NCBI GenBank assembly: GCA_945872795.1
Contig: CAMCAZ010000005.1
Coordinates: 22,999-86,998, forward strand
DNA: 64,000 nt
Origin: Chryseobacterium gleum
GTDB lineage: Bacteria > Bacteroidota > Bacteroidia > Flavobacteriales_F > PHOS-HE28
Direction of reading: 5' to 3'
Every line of letters starts with the position of its first letter. Position 1 is the stretch's first letter. The translations under genes were made by a program, and so were the position numbers. The notes below the pieces were generated by a model that did not search any database, had not been told where the DNA came from, and saw only the letters and a list, made by a program, of their open reading frames with translations. Shown here one piece after another: positions 47,703 through 57,123 of this stretch.

Positions 47703-48326
47703 TCACTGCTTGAACGTGCTGATCTCCACGCTGTCCGCGCACAGATCGTGCTCCGCGGCCTGGCGGTTGCTGGCCACCAGCAGGGTTCGACCGGACATGT
47801 GTTCCTGCAGCAGGGTGCGGTACCAGGCAATGGCCTCGGCGTCCAGGTTGCTGGCGGGTTCATCCAGCAGCAGCAGCGGTGTGTCGCTCAGGATGGCGAG
47901 GGCGAGCTTGAGGCGCTGCTTCATGCCACTGCTGAAGTGCAGGACCGGCTTCTCCAAGGCTTGGTCCAGATAGGCGATGCGTGCCACATCGGCGGGCTTC
48001 AGGCCGGCGCGCAGCGGCTTGAAGCGTGCGTGGAACTCCACGGCTTGGCGCAGGCTCAGGTCCTCATAAAGCCCCAGGTAGGGCGCGGCGATGCTGACGT
48101 GGCGGTAGACCTCCTCCTGCGGGATCGTGCGACCATGGAGCCGGTGTTCGATGGTCCCTTCCGTGGGCACCAGCGCACCGCCGATGACCTGCAGCAGGGT
48201 GCTCTTGCCGCTGCCGTTGGGTCCCAGGATGGCCGTGCGGCTGCCGCTGGCCAGCGAGCGCGTCACACCGCGGAAGACCACTTCACGGCCGAAGTGTTTG
48301 GAGATATCGGTCAGACGAAGATCCAT
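47703..48326 (-). CDS. ABC transporter ATP-binding protein
   Basis: AILGPNGSGKSTLLQVIGG Walker A, HFSSGMKQRLKLALAIL signature, LLLLDEPASNLD Walker B. Confidence 0.93.
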   Translation of the reverse strand: MDLRLTDISKHFGREVVFRGVTRSLASGSRTAILGPNGSGKSTLLQVIGGALVPTEGTIEHRLHGRTIPQEEVYRHVSIAAPYLGLYEDLSLRQAVEFHARFKPLRAGLKPADVARIAYLDQALEKPVLHFSSGMKQRLKLALAILSDTPLLLLDEPASNLDAEAIAWYRTLLQEHMSGRTLLVASNRQAAEHDLCADSVEISTFKQ

Positions 48327-48333
48327 ACTCTCA

Positions 48334-48504
48334 TGTGGTCATGTGGTCATGTGGACATGTGCGCATGTGCTCATGCCGTATCTGCAAGGTTGCAGGTTTC
48401 TGCTTGAGCTGCTGTGTTCACCACGTTGGTGCCGAGCACTCCATTGAAGGTGACCATCGAGATACATCGAAGCACTCTTCCATGAGCACATGGTCACATG
48501 AGCA
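48334..48504. repeat. CATGTG-rich tandem/inverted repeat region
   Basis: tcatgtggtcatgtggtcatgtggacatgtgcgcatgtgctcatg; CATGTGCTCATG (48364-48375) pairs with CATGAGCACATG (48481-48492). Confidence 0.65.
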
Positions 48505-48511
48505 CCTGTCT

Positions 48512-49294
48512 TCACTCGGCCAGTCCCCGCATGATCCCCTTGGGGCTGTTGCGGATGAAGTCGAGGATCTGTCCGCGCTCGGGGCTGCGGGGCAGGGTCT
48601 GCTCCACGTTCTGCACCGCACGGTCCACGTTGGTATTGCGCACGAAGATCTCGCGGTAGATGTCCTCGATGCGGGCCACGGCGGCATCATCGAAGCCTCG
48701 GCGGCGCAGGCCCACCACGTTCACGCCCACGTAGCTCAAGGGCTCGCGGGCGGCCTTCACGAAGGGCGGTACGTTCTTCCGCACCAGGCTGGCACCGGCG
48801 ATGAAGCTGTGCGCACCGATGTGGATGAACTGCTGCACGGCCACATTACCCTCCAGGATGGCCCAATCGTCGATGGTGACGTGGCCGGCGAGGTTGACGC
48901 TGTTGGCCACCACGATGTTGTTGCCCAGGATGCAGTCGTGCGCGAGGTGCACGTAGGCCATCAGCAGGCAGTTGGCGCCCACGGCCGTCTTTTCCCGGTC
49001 GGCCGTCCCGCGGTTGATGGTGACGCACTCGCGGATGGTGGTGCCATCGCCCACCTCGGCCGTGGTATGCTCTCCGGCGAACTTCAGGTCCTGAGGAATG
49101 GCAGCGATCACCGCACCGGGGAAGATCCGGCACTTGCTGCCGATGCGCGCACCGTCCATCAGCACGCTGTTCGGGCCGATCCAGGTGCCGTCGCCCACCA
49201 CCACATCCCCGTAGATGCTCGCGAAGGGTTCCACGGTGACGTCCTTCCCGATGCGGGCATCGGGGTGCACGAAGGCGAGGGGTGAGATGCTCAT
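48512..49294 (-). CDS. lpxA: Acyl-ACP--UDP-N-acetylglucosamine O-acyltransferase
   Basis: SPLAFVHPDARIGKDVTVEPFASIYGDVVVGDGTWIGPNSVLMDGARIG; IPQDLKFAGE; INRGT; YVHLAHDC. Confidence 0.96.
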   Translation of the reverse strand: MSISPLAFVHPDARIGKDVTVEPFASIYGDVVVGDGTWIGPNSVLMDGARIGSKCRIFPGAVIAAIPQDLKFAGEHTTAEVGDGTTIRECVTINRGTADREKTAVGANCLLMAYVHLAHDCILGNNIVVANSVNLAGHVTIDDWAILEGNVAVQQFIHIGAHSFIAGASLVRKNVPPFVKAAREPLSYVGVNVVGLRRRGFDDAAVARIEDIYREIFVRNTNVDRAVQNVEQTLPRSPERGQILDFIRNSPKGIMRGLAE

Positions 49295-50739
49295 CGGACG
49301 GTGGCGCTTGCTTGCGGTGGTGCGGCGGCTTCGACCTTGTCCTTCACGATCTGCGCCATCATCTCGGCCTCCACGGCCAGCTGGCCGTTCACGTAGCCGT
49401 GGCCCTGCATGTGCACCAGGCCTCTGCGGATGGGCGTGATCAGGGTGAGGTGGAACACCAGCGTATCGCCGGGGATCACCTTTCGGCGGTAACGGATGCC
49501 GTCGGTCTTCAGGAAGTAGGTGGTGTAGTTCTCCGGATCGGGCACCTGGCTCAGGGCGAAGATGCCGCCCACCTGTGCCATCGCCTCCACCTGCAGCACG
49601 CCCGGCATCACCGGATTCCCCGGGAAGTGACCGGTGAAGTGCGGCTCGTTCATCGTCACATTCTTCACGCCCACGATGCTGGTCTTGTCCATGCTCATCA
49701 CCTTGTCCACCAGCAGGAAGGGGTAGCGGTGGGGGAGCATCTTCTCGATGGCCATGATGTCGAACAGCGGCTCCTTCGTCAGGTCCACGTGGGCCACGGG
49801 GTTCTTCTCCTCCTCGCGGATCTTTTCCTTGATGCGCTTGGCAAAACTGGTGTTGCCGAAGTGCCCGGGACGGGCAGCGAGGATGTGGCCCTTGATGGGG
49901 CGGCCCACCAACGCCAGATCGCCCACGATGTCCAGCAGCTTGTGCCGTGCGGGTTCGTTGAAGAACTTCAGGTCGGTGGTGTTCAGCACTCCGTTGCGGC
50001 GCACTTCCACGTCCTGGTATTCGCGGCCCAAGGTCTTGGCAAGGTCCTTCAGTTGCTCCTTCGTGGTGCCTTCGCGGTCCTCCAACACGATGGCGTTGTC
50101 CAGGTCGCCACCCTTGATCAGGCCGGCCTTGGCCAGCTGCTCCAGCTCGCGCAGGAACACGAAGGTGCGGCAGGGTGCGATCTCGGTCTTGAACTCCTCG
50201 GCGCGGTACATGCTGGCATGCTGGGTGCCCAGCACGGGACTGTTGTAGTCCACCATCACTGTCACGCGGAACTCGCCGCCGGGGGTGGGCACGCCCAGCA
50301 TCTCGGTGCCGCGCTCCTGGGTCTCGAACCAGATGGGCTCCTTCAGTTCGTACCAGTTGCGCGGGGCGTCCTGCGCCACCAGGCCCACGCTCTCAATGGC
50401 ATCCACGAAGGGCAGCGCACTGCCGTTCATGATGGGCACCTCCGGACCGCTGAGCTGCAGCAGGCAGTTGTCCACGTTCAGCGCATACAGGGCGCTGAGC
50501 ACGTGTTCGGTGGTGTTCACCACGGCATCGCCCTTGCCCAGGGTGGTGCCGCGGGCGGTGCTCACCACCAGGTCGGCATCCGCATCGATGGTGGGCTGGC
50601 CCTCGAGGTCGGTGCGCTGGAATTTGTAGCCGTGACCCACCGGGGCGGGGTTCAGCGTCAGTTTCACCGGTACACCGGAGTGAAGGCCCACGCCTTCCAG
50701 GGTGACGGAGGCCTTGAGGGTATGCTGGTTGTCGCTCAT
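49291..50739 (-). CDS. lpxC/fabZ: Bifunctional UDP-3-O-acyl-GlcNAc deacetylase / 3-hydroxyacyl-ACP dehydratase
   Basis: LpxC: TEHVLSALYAL, RTFVFLRELEQL, NEPARHKLLDIVGDLALVG; FabZ: LPHRYPFLLVDKV, HFPGNPVMPGVLQVEAMAQ. Confidence 0.97.
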   Translation of the reverse strand: MSDNQHTLKASVTLEGVGLHSGVPVKLTLNPAPVGHGYKFQRTDLEGQPTIDADADLVVSTARGTTLGKGDAVVNTTEHVLSALYALNVDNCLLQLSGPEVPIMNGSALPFVDAIESVGLVAQDAPRNWYELKEPIWFETQERGTEMLGVPTPGGEFRVTVMVDYNSPVLGTQHASMYRAEEFKTEIAPCRTFVFLRELEQLAKAGLIKGGDLDNAIVLEDREGTTKEQLKDLAKTLGREYQDVEVRRNGVLNTTDLKFFNEPARHKLLDIVGDLALVGRPIKGHILAARPGHFGNTSFAKRIKEKIREEEKNPVAHVDLTKEPLFDIMAIEKMLPHRYPFLLVDKVMSMDKTSIVGVKNVTMNEPHFTGHFPGNPVMPGVLQVEAMAQVGGIFALSQVPDPENYTTYFLKTDGIRYRRKVIPGDTLVFHLTLITPIRRGLVHMQGHGYVNGQLAVEAEMMAQIVKDKVEAAAPPQASATVR

Positions 50740-50902
50740 GACACAAGACGGCCGACATAGGGTTCATGACAAGCCCATGCCGACGCTCGGCGAAGGTACG
50801 AGCGCGTCCCGGACCGGCAGATGATCTCCCCAGGGCAGGTCACCCTGAAACAAGGTCTTCGTACGTGGAGTAACGGTCAGGATCGGGGTTCAGAGACCGG
50901 GT

Positions 50903-51967
50903 TCAAGCCTCCGGCATCGCATCATCCTGCGACTTGCGCAGGGCGGCGAGCTCCTTCTCCAGTGCATCGATCCGCCGCTGCAGGGCGGGCAGGTTGCGGT
51001 ACACCACATAACTCCGGTCATACAGGCCTTTGGCGAAGGCCGGGGATCCCTGCACGGTCACGCCGTCCTCCAGATTGCTGCCGATGCCGCTCTGTGCCGC
51101 CACCCGCACCTTGTTGCCGATGGTGAGGTGACCGGCGATGCCCACCTGGCCGCCGATCTGGTTGTGGTCGCCCACCTTGGTGCTGCCCGCGATGCCTGTT
51201 TGCGACACGATCACGTTGTGCCTCCCGATCTCCGCATTATGCCCCACCTGGATCAGGTTGTCCAGCTTGGTGCCCTGGCGGATGATGGTGTGCCCGATGG
51301 TGGCCCGGTCGATGGTGGTGTTCGCGCCCACCTCCACTTGGTCCTCCAAGATGACGTTGCCCACCTGGGGCATCTTCTCATAGACCCCTTCCGCGTTGGG
51401 CACGAATCCAAAGCCATCGGCACCGATCACCGCACCGCTGTGGATCACGCACTGCGCGCCGATCACCGTCTGGTGGTAGATCTTCACACCGGCATGGATG
51501 CGCGTGCCGGCCCCCACTGTGGTGCGGTCGCCGATGAAGCAACTGGGGAACACCTTCACGCCATCGCCCAACACCACATCATCGCCGATGTAGCAGAAGG
51601 CACCGATGTATACGCTCTTGCCCAGCTTCGCCCGTGGGCTCACATAGCTGGGTTGCTCCACGCCCTTCTTCTCGTACTGTAACTGGTAGTTGCGCTCCAG
51701 CAGCTGGGTGAAGGCCATGCGCGCATCGGCGACACGGATCAGCGTGAGGCTTTTGGGGGTCGCCTTGGTGGCCACGAATCCCCGGTCCACGATGGCGATG
51801 GTGGCCTTCGTGGTGTAGATGAACTCGGTGTACTTGGGGTTGGCCAGGAAGGTGAGGGTGCCACTGCGGGCCTCCTCGATCTTGGCCAGGTCGTTCACCA
51901 TCACCTGCGGATCGCCGTCCACTTCTCCTTGAAGGAGCTCGGCGATCTGGTCTGCGGTGAACTGCAT
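50903..51967 (-). CDS. lpxD: UDP-3-O-(3-hydroxymyristoyl)glucosamine N-acyltransferase
   Basis: [102 protein letters not shown]. Confidence 0.96.
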   Translation of the reverse strand: MQFTADQIAELLQGEVDGDPQVMVNDLAKIEEARSGTLTFLANPKYTEFIYTTKATIAIVDRGFVATKATPKSLTLIRVADARMAFTQLLERNYQLQYEKKGVEQPSYVSPRAKLGKSVYIGAFCYIGDDVVLGDGVKVFPSCFIGDRTTVGAGTRIHAGVKIYHQTVIGAQCVIHSGAVIGADGFGFVPNAEGVYEKMPQVGNVILEDQVEVGANTTIDRATIGHTIIRQGTKLDNLIQVGHNAEIGRHNVIVSQTGIAGSTKVGDHNQIGGQVGIAGHLTIGNKVRVAAQSGIGSNLEDGVTVQGSPAFAKGLYDRSYVVYRNLPALQRRIDALEKELAALRKSQDDAMPEA

Positions 51968-51991
51968 AGGGTGAAGATAGGCTAGGGCGGA

Positions 51992-52540
51992 TCAGTGCTT
52001 CAAGGGAACCTGGACCTGCACATCATCCCAACGCAGCACCAGTTCACTGGGCGAGCCCTCCACGGAAATGGTGAATTGCTCCGTGATCGCATCGGTACGA
52101 CGGACGGGTGCTTTCGCCTTGGCCACATCGGCCATCGGGTCGCGCTGTGCCACCCCGTCGAAGTTCACCCCCCAGCCGTACATCTTGCCGTTCAGGATCA
52201 CCAGCCATTCGTCCTCGTTGGGTATGGTCCACAGCGTGTAGGTGCCCGCCTTTAACGGCGCCTCACCCAAAGTGACGTCCTTGTTCACCGTGAAGGTGGT
52301 GGCCTCGTTGGCCCCGGTGCGCCATACTTTGCCGTAGGGTACCAGTGTGCCGAAGATGGCGCGGCCCTTTTTGAAGGGGCGGCTGTAGGTCACCTCCACC
52401 TTCAGGTCGTCCACCACGAAGGTCGTTGTCTCCTCCGGACTGGCCTTCTTGGTCTGGCTGGTCATGTATCGGAAACCGACGAAGGCCAGCAAGGCCACAA
52501 AGCCGATACTGATCAGGGTCCACTTGAGGTACTTGGGCAT
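51992..52540 (-). CDS. DUF2911 domain-containing protein
   Basis: LKVEVTYSRPFKKGRAIFGTLVPYGKVWRTGANEATTFTVNKDVTLGEAPLKAGTYTLWTIPNEDEWLVILN; start at MPKYLKW. Confidence 0.92.
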   Translation of the reverse strand: MPKYLKWTLISIGFVALLAFVGFRYMTSQTKKASPEETTTFVVDDLKVEVTYSRPFKKGRAIFGTLVPYGKVWRTGANEATTFTVNKDVTLGEAPLKAGTYTLWTIPNEDEWLVILNGKMYGWGVNFDGVAQRDPMADVAKAKAPVRRTDAITEQFTISVEGSPSELVLRWDDVQVQVPLKH

Positions 52541-52573
52541 GAGCGCTCGGTTTTGCGGCGGTGAAGTTACTCC

Positions 52574-52737
52574 AGTGTCGCAACCCGTAAGTTCCTTAAC
52601 CATCTCCGCCCCTCTTTCACCTTCCTGCCGCGTTGGAACATTTCGTCGTAGCACACACTAAGCCGTGCATGTTCCGCCTTGCATGAAGGCGAAATAGTGG
52701 TAGACCTTCAGTTAACCAACTTACGGGTTGCGACACT
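52574..52737. mobile_element. MITE-like element: 164 bp bounded by 20-bp perfect terminal inverted repeats
   Basis: AGTGTCGCAACCCGTAAGTT (52574-52593) and AACTTACGGGTTGCGACACT (52718-52737); inner IR ggaacat/atgttcc; no ORF inside; no TSD seen. Confidence 0.55.
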
Positions 52738-53509
52738 AGGTCCGGCGGTGCACCACCATGCTGCTGGCCTGCGCGGTGGGCGTCACCACCAGGTCGTTCA
52801 CGCACACGTGTGCTGGCAGCGTGGTCACGAAGTGCACGAGGTGGGCGATGTCCTCGCCCTTCAGCGGGCTCAGCCCCTGGTAAGGGGTGCTGGCCTTGTC
52901 CTCGTCGCCGTGGAAGCGTACCAGGCTGAACTCCGTCTCGGCCAGTCCCGGAGCGATCTGCGTCACCTTGATACCGTGGGGCAGAAGGTCCTGTCGCATG
53001 CCCTTGCTCAAGGCATCCACCGCATGCTTGCTGGCGCAGTAAACATTGCCCTTGGGGTACACCTCCTTACCGGCGGTGCTGCCGATGTTGATGATGTGTC
53101 CCTTTCCGCGGGCGATCATGCCGGGTATGATGGCGTGGCTCACATGGAGGAGACCCTTCACGTTGGTGTCCAGCATGCGGTCCCAATCGTCCAGGTTACC
53201 GTCCTGTATCGGATCAAGGCCAGCGGCGAGCCCGGCATTGTTCACCAGCACGTCGATGGACCTCCATCCCTCGGGCAGGCCGGTGATGGCGGCTTCCACA
53301 GCGGCGTTGTCGCGCACATCGAAGTGCAGGGCATGGATGGTCGGGCGATCCAAGCTCCCGTGAAGGCCTTCCAGTTCTTTGCGCAGTGCTTCGAGACGTT
53401 CTTTCCGGCGACCGGTGATGATGACGCGCCAACCCTCGGAAGCGAAGCGACGTGCGGTGGATTCACCGAAGCCGGAGGTGGCACCGGTGATGAGGATGGT
53501 CTGGGGCAT
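52736..53509 (-). CDS. SDR family NAD(P)-dependent oxidoreductase
   Basis: ILITGATSGFGESTARRFASEGWRVIITGR, VNNAGLA, IINIGSTAGKEVYPKGNVYCASKHAVDAL (S-YxxxK). Confidence 0.95.
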   Translation of the reverse strand: MPQTILITGATSGFGESTARRFASEGWRVIITGRRKERLEALRKELEGLHGSLDRPTIHALHFDVRDNAAVEAAITGLPEGWRSIDVLVNNAGLAAGLDPIQDGNLDDWDRMLDTNVKGLLHVSHAIIPGMIARGKGHIINIGSTAGKEVYPKGNVYCASKHAVDALSKGMRQDLLPHGIKVTQIAPGLAETEFSLVRFHGDEDKASTPYQGLSPLKGEDIAHLVHFVTTLPAHVCVNDLVVTPTAQASSMVVHRRT

Positions 53510-53518
53510 GGTGCGAAC

Positions 53519-54736
53519 TTACTGTACGACCCACCTCGGCCACGCCAGGTACCACTTGGTCACTGGCCGTGCCAGCGCTTGGATACCCAGGTTGTCACTG
53601 GCTTCCGCGATGTCGCGCAGGGTGCCGTCCTTGTAGCGAAGCTCGATCCGGTCCTTGCCCGGGTCGTAGGCATTGTTCACGATGCTGCCGGTGAGGACGA
53701 AATGCGCTGCATCGGTAACCGAGATGCCCAGTTGTGTGGCCACCAACTGTCGAAGGTCGTCGACCTTTGACGGCGGCCACTCGACGTTCTGCAGTTTGAT
53801 CCGCAGGTTGCGGCGATGCACGAGGTCACCGGCCAGTTTGGACAGCACCGGATCGGGGTGTTCGCTCCAGACCTTCACAGCGCCCATCACGTCGTGGTCG
53901 TCCAACTTCAGGAAGTCCGCCAATACCTGTGGGTCGCGGAAGGAGGAACGATCCTGCTCCGCGGATAGGAAGCGCATCAGGGCAGGGGAGGCGAACACGG
54001 GCACACCGGACATGGCCAGGTCCTTGGCGCGTCGCAGCGTTTCCACGAGCATCAGCTCGCAGGCCACCACGGTCTTGTGCAGGTATACCTGCCAGTACAT
54101 CAGCCGGCGCGCCACCAGGAACTTCTCGATGCTGTAGATGGCTTTCTCTTCCACCACCAGCTTGTCGTCCACCACCTGCAACATCTTGATGATGCGCTCC
54201 CCACCGATCACGCCTTCGCTCACACCGGTGTAGAAACTGTCGCGGTTCAGGTAGTCGATGCGGTCCACATCCAGCTGGCCGCTGACCAATTGGTGCAGGA
54301 AACGCTTGGGGTATTCATCGCGGAAGATGCGGATGCCAAGGTCCAGCGCGCCATTGAACTCGGTGTTCAGGGCGTCCATCACCAAGGCGCTCACCGCTTC
54401 ATGTCCGATGCCTTCCACCAGGCTGTGCTCCAGCGCGTGGCTGAAGGGTCCATGGCCGATGTCATGCAGGAGAATGGCGATGCGGGCGCCCAAGGCTTCC
54501 TCGTCCGTGATGGCGTGGCCCTTGTCGCGCAGGGTGGCGATGGCATCACCCATCAGGTGCATGGCCCCCAGCGCGTGGTGGAATCGTGTGTGCAACGCGC
54601 CGGGATAGACCAGGTGGCCCAGCCCCAGCTGCTTGATGTAGCGCAGTCGCTGGAACCACGGATGGTCGATCAATCGCAGCACCGTGGGGTGCGGCACGGT
54701 GATGAAACCGTAGATGGGGTCGTTCAGGATCTTCAT
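53519..54736 (-). CDS. HD domain-containing protein (dGTPase-like HD phosphohydrolase)
   Basis: YGFITVPHPTVLRLIDHPWFQRLRYIKQLGLGHLVYPGALHTRFHHALGAMHL; IAILLHDIGHGPFSHALEHSL; DRIDYLNRDSFYTGV. Confidence 0.94.
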   Translation of the reverse strand: MKILNDPIYGFITVPHPTVLRLIDHPWFQRLRYIKQLGLGHLVYPGALHTRFHHALGAMHLMGDAIATLRDKGHAITDEEALGARIAILLHDIGHGPFSHALEHSLVEGIGHEAVSALVMDALNTEFNGALDLGIRIFRDEYPKRFLHQLVSGQLDVDRIDYLNRDSFYTGVSEGVIGGERIIKMLQVVDDKLVVEEKAIYSIEKFLVARRLMYWQVYLHKTVVACELMLVETLRRAKDLAMSGVPVFASPALMRFLSAEQDRSSFRDPQVLADFLKLDDHDVMGAVKVWSEHPDPVLSKLAGDLVHRRNLRIKLQNVEWPPSKVDDLRQLVATQLGISVTDAAHFVLTGSIVNNAYDPGKDRIELRYKDGTLRDIAEASDNLGIQALARPVTKWYLAWPRWVVQ

Positions 54737-54784
54737 TGGTCACTTCACACCTCACAAGTAACAACTCACACCTCACACTTCCTA

Positions 54785-54815
54785 CCCAGTACCTTCACGC
54801 CCCGAAAGTACTGGG
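54785..54815. promoter_or_regulatory. Inverted repeat in the divergent HD-protein / porX intergenic region
   Basis: CCCAGTAC (54785-54792) / GTACTGGG (54808-54815); preceded by direct repeats TCACACCTCACA (54745-54756, 54766-54777). Confidence 0.4.
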
Positions 54816-54902
54816 CAACACGGCACGCTATTCCGCGTTTCCATTGGTATGCGATCTTTCACCACCGAACCTGTAGCGCCGAAAGGCACCACCATACCAC
54901 TG

Positions 54903-56456
54903 ATGACCGCTTCCATCCTCTGGGCCGACGACGAGATCGATCTGCTCCGTCCCCACGTGCTCTTCCTGCAAGGCAAAGGCTACACGGTGGATACCGTGAA
55001 CAACGGCCTCGACGCCGTGGAGAAGGCGCAGGCGAAGGAATACGACATCATCTTCCTGGACGAGAACATGCCCGGCCTCAGCGGGCTGGAGACGCTCAAC
55101 CGCATCAAGGCGGTGCTGCCCCATGTGCCCGTGATCATGATCACCAAGAGCGAGGAGGAGCATATCATGGAGGAGGCCATCGGCGGCAAGATCAGCGATT
55201 ACCTGATCAAGCCCGTGAACCCCAACCAGATCCTGCTCTCGCTGAAGAAGCACCTGGAGGGCCGGCGCCTCGTGAGCGAAAAGACCAGCAGCAGCTACCA
55301 GCAGCAGTTCCGCCAGCTGGCCATGCGCCTCAGCGACCGCCTGGGCACCGAGGACTGGAAACAGCTCTACGACGAGCTGGTGAAGTGGGAACTGGACCTC
55401 AGCGGCAGCCAGGACCAGGGCATGACCGAGATCCTGCGCAGCCAGTGGACCGAGGCCAACGAGCAGTTCTGCCGCTTCGTGGAGCGCAACTACATCGACT
55501 GGGTGAACAACAAGGGCGGCGACGTGCCCCTGCAATCACACCAGATCTTCAAGACCAAGGTGGCGCCGCTGATCGATGAGAAGCAGCCGCCCCTGTTCAT
55601 GATCCTGATCGACAACCTGCGGCTGGACCAATGGCGCATCCTGGAACCCATCCTGGGCCAGTTCTTCCGTACCGAGGAGCAGGGAATGTTCTACAGCATC
55701 CTGCCCACCGCCACGCAGTACGCGCGCAACGCCATCTTCTCCGGCCTCATGCCCAGCGAGATCGAAAAGCGCTTCCCCGGCAAGTGGGTGAACGAGGAGG
55801 AGGAGGGCAGCAAGAACGCGCACGAGGAGGAGTTCGTGGGAGACCAGTTGAAGCGCCTGGGCAAGAACGTGAAGTTCAGCTACCACAAGATCCTGAACCT
55901 GAACGCCGGTCGCAAACTGGCCGACAGCCTGGACAACCTGATGGGCAACCCGCTGAACGTGATCGTCTACAACTTCGTGGACATGCTGAGCCATGCCCGC
56001 ACCGAGATGGAGGTGATCCGCGAACTGGCCGATGACGATGCCGCCTACCGCTCCCTCACCAAGAGCTGGTTCGAGCACTCGCCGCTGTTCGACATCTTCA
56101 AGGGCATCGCCGAGCGCGGTGGCCGCGTGATGCTCACCACCGACCACGGCACCATTCGCGTGGGCGAACCCAGCAAGGTGGTCGGCGACCGCAATACCAA
56201 CTCCAACCTGCGCTACAAGTTCGGCCGCAACCTCACGTACGAGAACCGCGATGTGCTGGTGGTGAAGGACCCCGGACAGGCCTTCCTCCCCAAGGCCAAC
56301 GTCAGCACCGTCTACGTCTTCGCCAAGGGCGACCGTTTCTTCGTCTACCCCAACAACTACAACCACTTCGTCACCTACTTCCGCCACACCTTCCAGCACG
56401 GCGGTATCAGCATGGAGGAGATGATCGTGCCGTGGGCGGTGTTGAAGCCGAGGTGA
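54903..56456 (+). CDS. porX: T9SS response regulator / PglZ-type phosphatase PorX
   Basis: Receiver ILWADDEIDLLRPHVLFLQGKGYTVDTVNNGLDAVEKAQAKEYDIIFLDENMPGLSGLETL; PglZ region ILIDNLRLDQWRILEPIL...TTDHGTIRVGEP. Confidence 0.94.
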   Translation: MTASILWADDEIDLLRPHVLFLQGKGYTVDTVNNGLDAVEKAQAKEYDIIFLDENMPGLSGLETLNRIKAVLPHVPVIMITKSEEEHIMEEAIGGKISDYLIKPVNPNQILLSLKKHLEGRRLVSEKTSSSYQQQFRQLAMRLSDRLGTEDWKQLYDELVKWELDLSGSQDQGMTEILRSQWTEANEQFCRFVERNYIDWVNNKGGDVPLQSHQIFKTKVAPLIDEKQPPLFMILIDNLRLDQWRILEPILGQFFRTEEQGMFYSILPTATQYARNAIFSGLMPSEIEKRFPGKWVNEEEEGSKNAHEEEFVGDQLKRLGKNVKFSYHKILNLNAGRKLADSLDNLMGNPLNVIVYNFVDMLSHARTEMEVIRELADDDAAYRSLTKSWFEHSPLFDIFKGIAERGGRVMLTTDHGTIRVGEPSKVVGDRNTNSNLRYKFGRNLTYENRDVLVVKDPGQAFLPKANVSTVYVFAKGDRFFVYPNNYNHFVTYFRHTFQHGGISMEEMIVPWAVLKPR

Positions 56457-56462
56457 TCTTTA

Positions 56463-56627
56463 TTGGCCGCAAAGGCGCAAAGACGCCAAGTTTGCGGTGG
56501 GATGGTGAACTTCTAATAGGGTTGAAGGTCACAAGGCCGAACGAGGAACGTGTATCCAAGAACGTACTCGAACATGGTGAGATAGAGGTTCATATGTTCC
56601 TTTGCGCCTTAGCGTCTTTGCGGCCAA
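56463..56627. repeat. 165-bp inverted-repeat element with GCAAAG-type heptads
   Basis: TTGGCCGCAAAG (56463-56474)/CTTTGCGGCCAA (56616-56627) and AAGGCGCAAAG (56472-56482)/CTTTGCGCCTT (56600-56610). Confidence 0.65.
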
Positions 56628-56634
56628 CTCACCC

Positions 56635-57063
56635 ATGCTCGCCACCCTCACCCTCCGCAAAGCCTCCGAAGCTCCGGACATCGCGCGCCTCATCCTGCAG
56701 AGCCATGCTGAGCGACGCGTCTTCGCCCTGCACGGTGACCTCGGTGCCGGCAAGACCACGCTGATCAAGGCCTTGTGCGAGGCGCTGGGCGTGGCCGATG
56801 CCACCAGCAGCCCCAGCTTCGCCATCGTGAACGAGTACCGCATGGCCGACGACCGCCCCGTGTACCACTTCGACCTCTACCGCCTGCGCGATGCCCGCGA
56901 GCTGCTGGACATCGGCTTCGAGGAGTACCTGGACAGCGGCGCCTACTGCTTCATCGAGTGGCCTGAGCTGGCGGACGAGCTCTTGCCCCGCGAGGTGCTG
57001 CACATCACCATCGAGGCGCCTGACAGCGGGGTGCGCACCATCCGGATGGTGCCGGGCGCCTGA
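56635..57063 (+). CDS. tsaE: tRNA threonylcarbamoyladenosine biosynthesis ATPase TsaE
   Basis: RVFALHGDLGAGKTTLIKALCEALGV, TSSPSFAIVNEY, VYHFDLYRLRDARELLDIGFEEYLDSGAYCFIEWPEL. Confidence 0.96.
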   Translation: MLATLTLRKASEAPDIARLILQSHAERRVFALHGDLGAGKTTLIKALCEALGVADATSSPSFAIVNEYRMADDRPVYHFDLYRLRDARELLDIGFEEYLDSGAYCFIEWPELADELLPREVLHITIEAPDSGVRTIRMVPGA

Positions 57064-57123
57064 AGGTCCGCCGGCCTCACCGCTCTTCCGCAGGCCGTAC
57101 CTTCGCGATCCCACCACACCCCC

